NCBI RefSeq assembly: GCF_023073415.1
Contig: NZ_JADPJL010000012.1
Coordinates: 186,001-250,000, forward strand
Reading direction: 5' to 3'
From: Bradyrhizobium sp. 190
GTDB lineage: Bacteria; Pseudomonadota; Alphaproteobacteria; Rhizobiales; Xanthobacteraceae
DNA: 64,000 nucleotides
Shown: one piece after another, positions 44,454 to 52,850 of the stretch
Layout of the letters: every line of letters starts with the position of its first letter
Numbering within the stretch: the stretch's first letter is position 1
Notes under the pieces: model-generated
Told to the model about the DNA's origin: nothing
Database searches by the model: none
The model's input: only the letters and a program-made list of their open reading frames with translations
Program-made: the position numbers and the translations under genes

Positions 44454-44465
44454 CATATGCATATG
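44454..44465. promoter_or_regulatory. Palindromic operator between the tup regulator and tupB
   Basis: CATATGCATATG is a perfect 12-bp palindrome, 8 nt upstream of the regulator start and 69 nt upstream of the tupB start. It is a good candidate site for the divergent regulator to act on both transcripts. Confidence 0.55.
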
Positions 44466-44534
44466 AATGCAGATACTACGAAAATTGACCATATCGGCCC
44501 CATCTGCGCAAGATGTCTGCCGAATGGAATTTCC

Positions 44535-45227
44535 ATGCCCAACGACGTAACAGCCCTTCAACTCGTGCTCGGCGGCGATCCCGCGCTGTTCGCCATCGTA
44601 TGGCTGTCGCTCTATGTGAGCCTGTCCGCGGTGGCGCTGGCCGCGCTGATCGGCATTCCCCTGGGCGCCTGGATCGCGCTGACGAAGTTCCCGGGACGCC
44701 AGGGTGTCATCGTCCTGCTCAACGCACTGATGGGCCTGCCGCCGGTCGTTGTCGGCCTCGCGGTCTATCTGGCGTTGTCGCGCTCCGGGCCGCTCGGTGC
44801 GTTCGGCCTGTTGTTCACAGCGCCCGCCATGATCATCGCGCAGACCGTGCTGGTCACGCCGATCATCGCCGCCCTGACGCGCCAGACCATCGAGGATCTC
44901 TGGATCGAATACCGCGATGAACTCACCGCGATGAATCTCGGCCCGCTCGGCCGGGTCACGGCGCTGATCTGGGATGCGCGCTTCAGCCTCGTCACCGCGC
45001 TGCTCGCCGGATTCGGCCGCGCGGCGGCGGAGGTCGGCGCCATCATCATCGTCGGCGGCAATATCGAGGGCTTTACCCGCACGATGACGACGGCGATTGC
45101 GCTGGAAACCTCCAAGGGCGACCTGCCGCTCGCGGTCGGCCTCGGCCTCGTGCTGATCGCGATCGTGATCGCCGTCAACGCGCTGGCCTGGACCGCCCGC
45201 CGCGCCGGCGAACGACTGGCGGGATGA
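44535..45227 (+). CDS. tupB: Tungstate ABC transporter permease TupB
   Basis: A 230-aa inner-membrane permease with about five or six helices and the cytoplasmic EAA-type loop (YRDELTAMNLGPLGRVTALIWDARFSLVTALLAGFGRAAAEVGAIIIVGGNIEG). This sequence and the gene order place it in the TupB group, which imports tungstate with TupA and TupC. The ATG at 44535 gives the usual family length; an ATG at 44466 would add 23 unmatched residues. It overlaps tupC by 4 nt. Confidence 0.9.
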   Translation: MPNDVTALQLVLGGDPALFAIVWLSLYVSLSAVALAALIGIPLGAWIALTKFPGRQGVIVLLNALMGLPPVVVGLAVYLALSRSGPLGAFGLLFTAPAMIIAQTVLVTPIIAALTRQTIEDLWIEYRDELTAMNLGPLGRVTALIWDARFSLVTALLAGFGRAAAEVGAIIIVGGNIEGFTRTMTTAIALETSKGDLPLAVGLGLVLIAIVIAVNALAWTARRAGERLAG

Positions 45228-45952
45228 CCATGCGCGCGCCTTCGAGCGAACTGCCCATTGTATTCGACGGCGTCACGGTGACGGCAGGTCCCGTCACCAT
45301 CCTCGATCGTATCGCGCTCACGCTGGCGCCGGGTGCGCCCACGGTGCTGATCGGCCCGAACGGCTCGGGGAAATCCACGCTGCTGCGCGTGGCTATGGGG
45401 CTGCTGGCGCCTTCGCGCGGGCGCATCACCTGGGGCGGTCTGGAAAATGTCCCGCCACTCAAGCGCGCGATTGTGTTTCAGCGGCCGGCGATGCTCCGCC
45501 GCAGCGCCGCTGCCAATATCCGCTTCGCGCTGCGCGCCGCCGGCATGCCGCGCGCGGAGCATGCGCGCCGCACCGGCGAGCTTCTCGAACACGTCGGCCT
45601 TGGTCATCTCGCCGACCGCGCCGCGCGAAAATTATCCGGCGGCGAGCAGCAGCGGCTGGCATTGGCGCGGGCGCTGGCACGCGATCCCGCGGTGCTGTTC
45701 CTCGACGAGCCGACCGCGAGCCTCGATCCCACCGCCACCAAGGCGGTGGAAGACATCATCCGCACCGTGAGCGAACGCAACATCAAGGTCGTGATGGCGA
45801 CCCATGATCTCGGTGAGGCGCGCAGGCTCGCCGGCGACGTCGTCATGCTTCATCGCGGCCGCATCGTGGAGACCGCCGCCGCCGCGTCGTTCTTCGATAG
45901 GCCGCAAACCGCTGAGGCCAAAACATTCCTCGCGGGCGAACTATTGGTTTAA
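45224..45952 (+). CDS. tupC: Tungstate ABC transporter ATP-binding protein TupC
   Basis: A 242-aa ABC ATPase. Walker A GPNGSGKST is near residue 44, the Q-loop VFQRPAML follows, then signature LSGGEQQRLALARALA and Walker B AVLFLDEPTASLDP with the switch histidine in VVMATHDLGEA. Like other TupC proteins it lacks the C-terminal molybdate-binding (TOBE) domain of ModC. It starts inside the tupB stop and precedes tupA by 16 nt, forming tupBCA. Confidence 0.92.
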   Translation: MTMRAPSSELPIVFDGVTVTAGPVTILDRIALTLAPGAPTVLIGPNGSGKSTLLRVAMGLLAPSRGRITWGGLENVPPLKRAIVFQRPAMLRRSAAANIRFALRAAGMPRAEHARRTGELLEHVGLGHLADRAARKLSGGEQQRLALARALARDPAVLFLDEPTASLDPTATKAVEDIIRTVSERNIKVVMATHDLGEARRLAGDVVMLHRGRIVETAAAASFFDRPQTAEAKTFLAGELLV

Positions 45953-45968
45953 GGGAAGGAAAATACCC

Positions 45969-46802
45969 ATGAACATGCTCACGCGCCGTTTGCTGATTGC
46001 GGTGACCGCCAGCTTCGTATTCGCAGGCCACGCCGTCGCCCAGGACAAATCGATCGTGGTGGCCTCCACCACCTCGACGCAGGATTCCGGCCTGTTTGGC
46101 CACATCCTGCCGATGTTCAAGGCCAAGACCGGCATCGACGTGAAGGTGGTGGCGCAAGGCACCGGACAGGCGCTCGACACCGCGCGCCGCGGCGATGCCG
46201 ACGTGGTGTTCGTCCACGCAAAGCCGGCGGAAGAGAAGTTTGTAACTGAGGGCTTTGGCGTCAAGCGCTACCCCGTGATGTACAACGACTTCGTCCTGGT
46301 CGGCCCGAAGAGCGATCCGGCCGGCATCAAGGGATCGAAGGACATCGTCGCAGCACTCGGCGCGATCAAGGCCAAGGGCGCCGACTTCATTTCGCGCGGC
46401 GACAAGTCCGGCACCCATCAGGCTGAGCTCAACCTCTGGAAGGTCGCGGGCGTCGACATCGCCAAGGACAAGGGCCCCTGGTACAAGGAGATCGGGCAGG
46501 GCATGGGGGCCGCGCTCAACACCGCGTCGGCCTCCAACGCCTATGTGCTCGCCGATCGCGGCACCTGGCTGTCGTTCAAGAACCGCGGCGATCTCGTGAT
46601 CGCGCTCGAAGGCGACAAGCGCTTGTTCAACCAGTATGGCGTCATGCTGGTGAATCCGGAAAAACATCCGAGCGTCAAAAAGGATCTCGGCCAGCAGTTG
46701 ATCGACTGGCTGGTGTCGTCGGAGGGCCAGAAGGCCATCGCCGACTACAAGATCAACGGCGAGCAGTTGTTCTATCCCAACGCCAGCGATTCCGGCGCGT
46801 GA
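45969..46802 (+). CDS. tupA: Tungstate-binding protein TupA
   Basis: A 277-aa exported binding protein that captures tungstate with high affinity. A signal peptide (about 1-24, ending AVAQ) is followed by IVVASTTSTQDSGLFGHILPMF, which contains the S-T-T-S-T ligand motif typical of TupA. Further family blocks are GDADVVFVHAKPAEEKFV and SRGDKSGTHQAELNLWK. The ATG at 45969 has AAGGAA upstream. It ends the tupBCA operon. Tungstate rather than molybdate is judged from the TupA-type motif; binding was not tested. Confidence 0.93.
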   Translation: MNMLTRRLLIAVTASFVFAGHAVAQDKSIVVASTTSTQDSGLFGHILPMFKAKTGIDVKVVAQGTGQALDTARRGDADVVFVHAKPAEEKFVTEGFGVKRYPVMYNDFVLVGPKSDPAGIKGSKDIVAALGAIKAKGADFISRGDKSGTHQAELNLWKVAGVDIAKDKGPWYKEIGQGMGAALNTASASNAYVLADRGTWLSFKNRGDLVIALEGDKRLFNQYGVMLVNPEKHPSVKKDLGQQLIDWLVSSEGQKAIADYKINGEQLFYPNASDSGA

Positions 46803-46835
46803 TGCTGGCGCGGCTTTCGGTTGCCCTTGCGGCTC

Positions 46836-47087
46836 TCATGATCGGTCCGGTGCAATAGCGTTGCAATCACCGGTCTGCGCGCGCGTGTCGGCCTTGATCG
46901 CAGGCGCTGCGATCTCGATTGCAGGCTCTGCAATCAATCGATAGGTCGGCACCCACGCCGTATCCCAATTCTCGAGAGTCGCGCCGCAAGCCGTGCATTC
47001 AAAACTGTCGATCTCGCGCGAAGGCGCCATCGCTTCGGTGCGATGATAGATCGCGCCACATCTGCACTGTCGCTGCTTTTCGATCAT
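46836..47087 (-). CDS. Small zinc-ribbon-like protein
   Basis: An 83-aa hypothetical protein with a four-cysteine pattern, C-x-C at about 8-10 (QCRCGAIYH) and C-x2-C at about 31-34 (FECTACGATLENW), as in small zinc ribbons. The second half is Ala/Glu-rich and unstructured. Its start is the ATG at 47087. No genomic neighbour explains its role; it lies convergent to tupA. Confidence 0.65.
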   Translation of the reverse strand: MIEKQRQCRCGAIYHRTEAMAPSREIDSFECTACGATLENWDTAWVPTYRLIAEPAIEIAAPAIKADTRAQTGDCNAIAPDRS

Positions 47088-47212
47088 CGCAGATCTTTAC
47101 GTCCGCGCGCATGATCGAACAACGCTACTCTCGTCGCAGAATCTCGTCGCAGAAGCGTTCATCTACATGAACATTCGTTCAAGCAACGAGTACGGTCTTT
47201 ATGTCGCACGCC

Positions 47213-47237
47213 GGAACGTCACGCGCGCCGGCCGGTT
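47213..47237 (+). promoter_or_regulatory. EcfG-like promoter variant (GGAAC-N16-GGTT)
   Basis: GGAAC (47213-47217), exactly 16 nt, GGTT (47234-47237, continuing AGC). It has one base different from the EcfG -10 consensus CGTT. It ends 27 nt before the His-rich protein start and has the same form as the motif before the Gly/Tyr-rich protein at 11.5 kb. Confidence 0.45.
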
Positions 47238-47264
47238 AGCCCCGACACGTTTCACTGGAGTTCG

Positions 47265-47612
47265 ATGATGAAGAAGTTAGCTATCGTGTTTGCCGTTGGT
47301 GCCGCCGCTCTGATGGGAGGTTCCGCGGCCTACGCCGCCGACAACGCGGTGAAGTCGCCATCCTCGACGGATACCACGCAATCCCGGATTGCTCCGCAAT
47401 CCTCGACCGACATCAGCGCGCAATACCGCCATCGCCACTGGCATGGCCATCACCATGGTCATCGCCACTGGCACCACCGTCATTACCGGCCGCACTACGG
47501 GAGCTACAACTACTACGCCCCGCGCCGGCACGGCTACTACGGTCCCCGCTACTATGGCGGCGGACCCGGTATCACCTTCAGCTTCGGCAGCGGCGGATAT
47601 CGCGGCTGGTAG
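47265..47612 (+). CDS. Secreted His/Tyr/Gly-rich small protein, unknown function
   Basis: A 115-aa exported protein with a signal peptide (about 1-24, ending AYA), a Ser/Thr linker, a dense histidine tract (about 55-73, HWHGHHHGHRHWHHRH) and a Tyr/Gly-rich C-terminus ending FSFGSGGYRGW. The His tract suggests metal binding in the periplasm; not shown. GGAG precedes the ATG pair at 47265/47268. It ends at a terminator. A short near copy of its last codons recurs at 48917. Confidence 0.78.
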   Translation: MMKKLAIVFAVGAAALMGGSAAYAADNAVKSPSSTDTTQSRIAPQSSTDISAQYRHRHWHGHHHGHRHWHHRHYRPHYGSYNYYAPRRHGYYGPRYYGGGPGITFSFGSGGYRGW

Positions 47613-47634
47613 TAGGACAGGCTGACGAGACAAG

Positions 47635-47664
47635 GAAGCCCGCGCGCGCCGCGGGCTTCTTTCG
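47635..47664 (+). terminator. Rho-independent terminator
   Basis: A 10-bp stem (GAAGCCCGCG at 47635-47644 with the complement ending 47659) is followed by TTT and CGTTT. It lies 23 nt after the His-rich protein stop. Confidence 0.75.
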
Positions 47665-47688
47665 TTTCGGGCAGCTTGATGGCAATAG

Positions 47689-48738
47689 CTACAATTCCCG
47701 GGCCGCCCTCGATGACTTGGTCCGGCCAACGGTAGAAGATTCCGACGCGAGGCGCACAGCGGCTTGTTTCCCCCGCTTGCGCGCAGATCCCTTTGCTGCC
47801 AGCAGCACAGCGCGGGCTTTTGTCTTTCGGTATGTCGCACTGGCATGTCGGGCCACCGAACGTGCCGCAACGCGCAGTTTGCTGGCGGTCGCGTTCTTCC
47901 GTTCCTCGGCTTCGCCAGCTTCCGCCTTGCGCACCATCGCGCTGGCGGAAGGTGTCAGGTCGACATTCACGGCGGCGATCTGGTCTTGCCGCGACAGGCC
48001 ACCGACGCCTTCGCACGGCGCCTTCTGTGGCAGATCGGTCGGCATGTGGACGGTACTCTCTTCGTCAGTCCATGCCTCGGCCTTGTGGCCGGTGATGATC
48101 TTGACGTAAGCGCGCGTTTCCTTAGGGAGCGGGCCGCGCCGCGAAAGCCACTTCTCGATTCTGCCGCCGCCCGCATTATACGCTGCCGCCGCAAGCCCGA
48201 GATTTCCGAACTGATCATGAAGCTTGCGAAGAAATTTTGCCGACGCAGGGATCGCCTGCAGCGGATCGAATGGGTTTCTCAACCCCATTTCGACGGCCGT
48301 TCGCGGCATAAATTGCGCGATGCCCTGCGCGCCCGCCGAACTGACTTCTTCGGACCGAAACCTGCTTTCCTGCCAGAGCAGGCGCACGAAAAATCCGATC
48401 GGGATATCGTGTTCCTCAGCCGCGGTCTTGACCGCTTCGCAGATCGGGTGCGGTGACGCGGACTCGTCGTTGACCGAGGCCGCTGCATGAGCAGCAGCGT
48501 CCGCTGCCGTTGCCGTCTCGTGTGGCGCGGCTACGACGTTTGTCGTGTCGGACCCTTGCGAAGACTCAACCGACGCGGTCACAGTTCCAGTCTGGGAATT
48601 CGATGTCGTGGCAGGTTCCGATTTCGCTTCGGCAACAACGAAAGATGGTTCCGTCCATACCGACCTGATGTTGGAACTTTCAAAATCCATCGTGATCACG
48701 AACGCAGCAATCACGGCGGCGAAAAGATATCGCATCAA
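47689..48738 (-). CDS. Lytic transglycosylase (SLT domain)
   Basis: A 349-aa exported muramidase-like enzyme that cleaves peptidoglycan to 1,6-anhydro ends. A hydrophobic leader (about 3-18) and a long Ser/Thr/Ala linker precede the SLT domain (about 97-225). The catalytic Glu is E124 in RLLWQESRFR; the family motifs GAQGIAQFMP (136-145) and AAYNAGGGRIEKWL are present. The C-terminal part from about 280 is Arg/Lys/Ala-rich and unstructured. The start is the ATG pair at 48738/48735. Confidence 0.92.
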   Translation of the reverse strand: MMRYLFAAVIAAFVITMDFESSNIRSVWTEPSFVVAEAKSEPATTSNSQTGTVTASVESSQGSDTTNVVAAPHETATAADAAAHAAASVNDESASPHPICEAVKTAAEEHDIPIGFFVRLLWQESRFRSEEVSSAGAQGIAQFMPRTAVEMGLRNPFDPLQAIPASAKFLRKLHDQFGNLGLAAAAYNAGGGRIEKWLSRRGPLPKETRAYVKIITGHKAEAWTDEESTVHMPTDLPQKAPCEGVGGLSRQDQIAAVNVDLTPSASAMVRKAEAGEAEERKNATASKLRVAARSVARHASATYRKTKARAVLLAAKGSARKRGKQAAVRLASESSTVGRTKSSRAAREL

Positions 48739-48916
48739 TTTCCATCCATGTGGTGAAGGCCCGCCGGATAGAAGTCGGATGTGGACATTTCGCGGATGAA
48801 CTGCGGCAGCGCTGTGTTTTCTTGACCCGTAGTTCTACCGTGCACGTCACGAGTTCCCCGGCTCGTCCTCAAACGGTGACGCGCTGATCGAATCCGCTTT
48901 ACCCGCTGCGGCAGTA

Positions 48917-48952
48917 ACCTTCAGCTTCGGCACCGGCGGCTATCGCTGGTGA
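48917..48952 (+). repeat. Short duplicate of the 3' end of the His-rich secreted-protein gene
   Basis: These 36 nt read T-F-S-F-G-T-G-G-Y-R-W-stop and closely match the last codons of the gene at 47265-47612 (T-F-S-F-G-S-G-G-Y-R-G-W-stop). No upstream coding part is found here, so it looks like a remnant of a lost paralogue or a partial duplication. Confidence 0.6.
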
Positions 48953-49108
48953 GAGAGGTTGTTGAAGGAAAGCGAAGAGCGATACGGTTTCTTTGTGTGC
49001 TCGATCGATGACGACGTGTCATTGATCGATGGCGCCAGCGGCTGGATCGGTGTACGCATGAACACGCGCCGGCAGCGTGGCGCCAATCCCTCTGTTGAAA
49101 GAACCAAA

Positions 49109-49309
49109 ATGAGCGAGCGACTTGAAACGCTGAACAAAGCCCGTGCACGCATGGTCGAGGACAGGGACGCGCATGCGAAGGTGCTGGCCGCTCCTTTCGA
49201 TCGCGACAAGGCGGAACGGGCCCGCAACAAGTTCATCGAGATTCAGATGCTGATCGACGCCCTGGACCGCGCGATAAGTGGAGAGGGAGGCGTCGCGCTA
49301 AAGAGCTGA
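49109..49309 (+). CDS. Small conserved helical protein, unknown function
   Basis: A 66-aa protein (MSERLETLNKARARMVEDRDAHAKVLAAPFDRDKAERARNKFIEIQMLIDALDRAISG) predicted as two long amphipathic helices, probably a helical hairpin. The start at 49109 is chosen because everything upstream in the frame lacks this character. No signal peptide. The compact charged-hydrophobic pattern argues for a real gene. No family name can be given. Confidence 0.6.
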   Translation: MSERLETLNKARARMVEDRDAHAKVLAAPFDRDKAERARNKFIEIQMLIDALDRAISGEGGVALKS

Positions 49310-49324
49310 GCCTCGGGGGCGTGG

Positions 49325-49370
49325 GGCGGATTGGCGCCGAAGGCGTAATCCGCCGCTCCAGCACGCGAAG
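49325..49370 (+). repeat. Remnant of intergenic palindromic repeat
   Basis: GGCGGATTGGCGCCGAAGGC is followed by GTAATCCGCC, an imperfect palindrome of the GGCGGATTACGCC type found between Bradyrhizobium genes. It is the only visible structure in the 265-nt gap upstream of the oligopeptide-binding protein. Confidence 0.55.
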
Positions 49371-49574
49371 GCGTGACGTGTCGATTGAGTGCACTGCCAC
49401 CATAATTCCCATTGCCTGCCGGCGCCGCGTCACCTTGTCTCGGTTGGACTTGGCAAAAACGGACTTGGCATGACGCGATGACCCGTATCCTGCTTTGACA
49501 GGTTCGCGCCGACCTGATCCATTTCCCTTATCGAGCGTGACCAGGCATTCACCACCAGTGAGGGAGCCGGCTCC

Positions 49575-51365
49575 ATGAAAGAGCGGGAACTTCGAGACCT
49601 GATTGCAGACGTCAAGACCGGCCGGTTGTCGCGGCGGGAATTTGTCCAGCGAATGATTGCCGTAGGCCTTTCGGCGCCGATGGCCGGGATGATGCTGAGC
49701 CAGTCTGGGGTTGCGATGGCCGCGACGGCGCTTCCCTACAAGCCGACCAAGGCCGGCGGCGGCGGCGTGCTGAAGCTGATGTATTGGCAGGCCGTGACCC
49801 TGCTCAATCCGCATTTCGCCGTCGGCACCAAGGACCAGGAAGGCTCCCGGATCTTTTACGAGCCGCTGGCGGGATGGGATGGCGACGGCAATTTGGTGCC
49901 GATCCTCGCGGCCGAAATTCCGAGCAAGGAGAATGACGGGCTGGCGGAGGACGGCCGCTCGGTGATCTGGAAGCTGAAACGCGGCGTCAAATGGCATGAT
50001 GGCATGCCGTTCACATCAGACGATGTCGTGTTCAACTGGGAATATGCCAGAACGCCGGAGACCGCGGCGGTCTCGATCGCCAACTACAAGGACATCACGG
50101 TCGAGAAGATCGACGACTTCACCGTCCGCCTCGTTTTTGCCAAGCCGACGCCATTCTGGGCCGATGCCTTTGTCGGCAACTACGGCATGATCATCCCAAA
50201 ACACCTGTTCAAGGATTACGTCGGCGCCAAATCGCGCGAGGCGCCGAACAATCTGAAGCCGGTCGGCACCGGCCCTTATATGTTCGTGGATTTCAAGCCG
50301 GGCGATATGCTCCGCGGCAAGATCAATCCCAACTACCACGTCGCCAACCGGCCGCAGTTCGACGAGGTGGAGGTCAAGGGCGGCGGCGACGCGGTGTCGG
50401 CGGCGCGCGCGGTGCTGCAGACCGGCGAATATGACTATGCCTGGAATATGCAGGTCGAAGACGAGCTCCTGTTGAAGATGGAAGCCCTCGGAAAGGGCAA
50501 GATCAGCATCACGCCGTCAGGCAATGTTGAATTCATGCAGCTCAACTCGACCGATCCCGCGGTCGAGGTCGATGGCGAGCGCGCCAGCATCAAGACCAAA
50601 CATCCGCTGTTCAGCGATCCGGCCGTGCGCCAGGCCGTCAATCTGCTGATCGATCGCGCCTCGATCGAGAAATTCATCTATGGCCGCACGGCGCGGGCCA
50701 CCGCGAACTTCCTCAACAACCCGGAACGCTTCCGGTCGAAAAACACCAAATTCGAATTCAACATCGAGAAGGCCAACCAGATCCTCGAGGCCGCGGGGTG
50801 GAAAAAAGCCGGCGACGGCATTCGCGCCAAAGACGGCAAGCCGCTGAAGTTCGTATTCCAGACCTCGATCAATGCGCCCAGGCAGAAGACCCAAGCCATC
50901 GTCAAGCAGGCATGCCAGAAGGCGGGCATCGACGTCGAACTGAAGTCGGTGGTGGGATCGGTGTTCTTCTCTTCCGACACCGCCAATCCCGACACCTACA
51001 CGCACTTCTATTGCGATGCGCAGATGTACAACACGACAATGCCGCAGGCCGATCCGCAGTTCTTCATGAACCAGTATGTGTCGTGGCAGGTAGCGAACAA
51101 GGACAACAAGTGGCAGGGGCGCAATGTCTCGCGCTGGCAAAGCCGGGAATACGACGAGATCTACAAGCAGGTCGAACGGGAGCTCGACGCGGTGAAGCGC
51201 GCGGCGTTGTTCATCAAGCTCAACGACCTCGTCGTGTCAGACAATTACATCCAGCCCATCATCTCCCGCACCCGCGTCGCAGCCCTCGGCGGCAAGCTGA
51301 CCGCGCATATCTCGGGCTGGGACAACGATCTGTGGCAGCTCGCGAGCTGGTATAGGGAAGGATGA
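49575..51365 (+). CDS. Oligopeptide-type ABC substrate-binding protein with Tat signal
   Basis: A 596-aa family-5 periplasmic binding protein. The N-terminus carries a twin-arginine motif (S19-R20-R21-E22-F23) before a hydrophobic stretch and a cleavage site near AMA-A (about 49). The mature protein shows the family-5 pattern: ANE-type start LKLMYWQAVTLLNPHF, WKLKRGVKWHDGMPFTSDDVVFNWEY, VGTGPYMFVDFKPGD and AVRQAVNLLIDRASIEKFIYG. Neighbouring genes contain no permease or ATPase. Ligand unknown; peptides or other large solutes are usual. Confidence 0.88.
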   Translation: MKERELRDLIADVKTGRLSRREFVQRMIAVGLSAPMAGMMLSQSGVAMAATALPYKPTKAGGGGVLKLMYWQAVTLLNPHFAVGTKDQEGSRIFYEPLAGWDGDGNLVPILAAEIPSKENDGLAEDGRSVIWKLKRGVKWHDGMPFTSDDVVFNWEYARTPETAAVSIANYKDITVEKIDDFTVRLVFAKPTPFWADAFVGNYGMIIPKHLFKDYVGAKSREAPNNLKPVGTGPYMFVDFKPGDMLRGKINPNYHVANRPQFDEVEVKGGGDAVSAARAVLQTGEYDYAWNMQVEDELLLKMEALGKGKISITPSGNVEFMQLNSTDPAVEVDGERASIKTKHPLFSDPAVRQAVNLLIDRASIEKFIYGRTARATANFLNNPERFRSKNTKFEFNIEKANQILEAAGWKKAGDGIRAKDGKPLKFVFQTSINAPRQKTQAIVKQACQKAGIDVELKSVVGSVFFSSDTANPDTYTHFYCDAQMYNTTMPQADPQFFMNQYVSWQVANKDNKWQGRNVSRWQSREYDEIYKQVERELDAVKRAALFIKLNDLVVSDNYIQPIISRTRVAALGGKLTAHISGWDNDLWQLASWYREG

Positions 51366-51414
51366 GATACGGCGCTTGCCTTGAATGTCACGCCAGCATA
51401 GGCCTGCTCTGACC

Positions 51415-51765
51415 ATGTTTGCTGATCACGACGCCTACATAGCTGAGGCTCCTAAAGACCTTCGCCCTCTGCTGGTTCGATTGCGCGCTGAACTTGCGCG
51501 CGCGCTGCCTGACGCCGAAGAAGTCATCGCCTATAAAATGCCAGGGTTCAGGATCGGACAATCCATCATCGCGGGTTATGCAGCGTTCAGTAAGCAATGC
51601 GGCCTCTATCTACCTCCTTCCGTCATCAAGTCGCATGCCGACGACATTGCCGCGGCCGGGCTCAAGTCTACCAAGACTGGCGTCACCTTCTCGCCGAGCC
51701 AGCCAATCCCTGACGGACTCGTTAAGAAACTCGCCCTGGCTTCTAGAAGGGATCAGAATCTCTGA
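51415..51765 (+). CDS. DUF1801 (YdhG-like) family protein
   Basis: A 116-aa soluble protein of the DUF1801 family. It shows DHDAYIAEAPKDLRPLLVRLRAELARALPDAEEVIAYKMPGFRIGQSIIAGYAAFSKQCGLYL and the later TGVTFSPSQPIPDGLVKKLALAS, the usual conserved blocks. The ATG at 51415 matches the family start; 51385 is the alternative. Biochemical function is not known. Confidence 0.85.
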   Translation: MFADHDAYIAEAPKDLRPLLVRLRAELARALPDAEEVIAYKMPGFRIGQSIIAGYAAFSKQCGLYLPPSVIKSHADDIAAAGLKSTKTGVTFSPSQPIPDGLVKKLALASRRDQNL

Positions 51766-51783
51766 GAGTCCGTTTGGGCGTTT

Positions 51784-51960
51784 TCAGCCCAATTGAAACA
51801 GCGAGTTGCGTCCGCTTCGCCTGCGAAGCGCCCATCGGACCGCCGCAGTAGAATCCCAAGTTGTCGGCGGCAAACGGCCGACCGGGCGAGAGCCTGCTTG
51901 GTCAGCCTGCGGCCAGGTCAACACGCGATCGAGAATTTCCCTAACCTGCTCTTTGGTCAT
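51784..51960 (-). pseudogene. Remnant of a small antitoxin-like gene
   Basis: The first 17 codons (MTKEQVREILDRVLTWP) match the start of a short family often seen next to RelE/ParE-type toxins in rhizobia. After residue 17 the reading frame loses the similarity and becomes Arg/Ser/Pro-rich. No toxin gene adjoins it. I treat it as a decayed remnant rather than a working gene. Confidence 0.45.
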
Positions 51961-52052
51961 GACGAGATGATAGCAAATTCGTCGTGCGCGCGCCGGCCGG
52001 TCTCCAGACGGAAGGTCGGCCTGCCGAGCCGAAGCTGCGCAGCAGCGAAGGC

Positions 52053-52137
52053 TGGTGCCCCTGGCCGGAATCGAACCAGCACTCCTTGCGGAACTCGATT
52101 TTGAGTCGAGCGCGTCTACCAGTTCCGCCACAGGGGC
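52053..52137 (-). tRNA. tRNA-Leu (anticodon CAA)
   Basis: An 85-nt cloverleaf is readable on the minus strand. The acceptor stem GCCCCTG pairs with CAGGGGC, followed by discriminator A and encoded CCA. The D arm is TGGCGGAACTGGTAGACGCG. The anticodon stem CTCGA/TCGAG carries loop CTCAAAA (anticodon CAA). A long class-II variable arm follows, then the T arm GCTGGTTCGATTCCGGC. The CAA anticodon reads UUG. Confidence 0.95.
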
Positions 52138-52307
52138 CTTCGGTCGCTGGGCGGAAGCCCGGTGCGGCGAAGCGGGCGGAATATAGCGGGCGGCCTGCGC
52201 GGGTCAACCCGCGCGGATGTGATTGTGGCGCGTCTCGACACTTCCGCGGCGACGGGATAGGACGGCTGTTGCCTGTTTGAGCATGAATTGTGCTCCGGAG
52301 AACGTCC

Positions 52308-52844
52308 GTGACATCTGAAGCCGCCCATTCCCCGTCCGCGCGCTATGCCGCCGATCCGGCGGCCGTTGCGGCGCTGGCGATTGCGGCCGTCGCGGCAGCG
52401 ACGCTGGCGGGCGCCTGGTTCTTCGAGCTCGTGCTGGATATCCGGCCCTGTCCGCTCTGCCTCGAGCAGCGCTATGCCTATTATCTGGCGGTGCCGCTCG
52501 CCCTCGTGGTGGCGTTTGCCGCCTCGCGCGGGGCGCCGCGGCCGATGCTGCTGGCTGGCTTTACGGTGCTTCTGCTCGCAGCGTTCGCCAATGCCTGGCT
52601 CGGCGGCTATCACGCCGGCGTCGAGTGGCAATTCTGGCAGGGCCCGACCGATTGCTCCGGCCCGGTCGCCAATCTCGGCAGCGCCGGCACGCTACTGCAG
52701 CGGCTGGACACCGAGAAGGTGATCCGCTGCGACGAGGTGCAGTGGCGCTTCCTCGGCCTCTCGCTCGCCGGCTACAACGTGCTGATCTCGCTGGCGATGG
52801 CGGTGATGGCCATGTGGGGCATCGTGTCGGCGAAGCGGGCGTAG
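52308..52844 (+). CDS. dsbB: Disulfide bond formation protein B (DsbB)
   Basis: A 178-aa inner-membrane protein with four helices that reoxidises DsbA and passes electrons to quinone. The first redox pair is in RPCPLCLEQR; the second periplasmic pair is in PTDCSGP and VIRCDEVQW. The GTG at 52308 is chosen because CGGAGA lies 7 nt upstream; a GTG at 52290 is the other option. A DsbA-like thioredoxin is encoded at 57360, but not in the same operon. Confidence 0.9.
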   Translation: MTSEAAHSPSARYAADPAAVAALAIAAVAAATLAGAWFFELVLDIRPCPLCLEQRYAYYLAVPLALVVAFAASRGAPRPMLLAGFTVLLLAAFANAWLGGYHAGVEWQFWQGPTDCSGPVANLGSAGTLLQRLDTEKVIRCDEVQWRFLGLSLAGYNVLISLAMAVMAMWGIVSAKRA

Positions 52845-52850
52845 CTCCGC

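Noticed and set aside
51961..52131. Open frame starting MAELVDALDSKSSSARSAGSIPARG on the minus strand
   Set aside because: This is the tRNA-Leu gene read as protein, a well-known false ORF.
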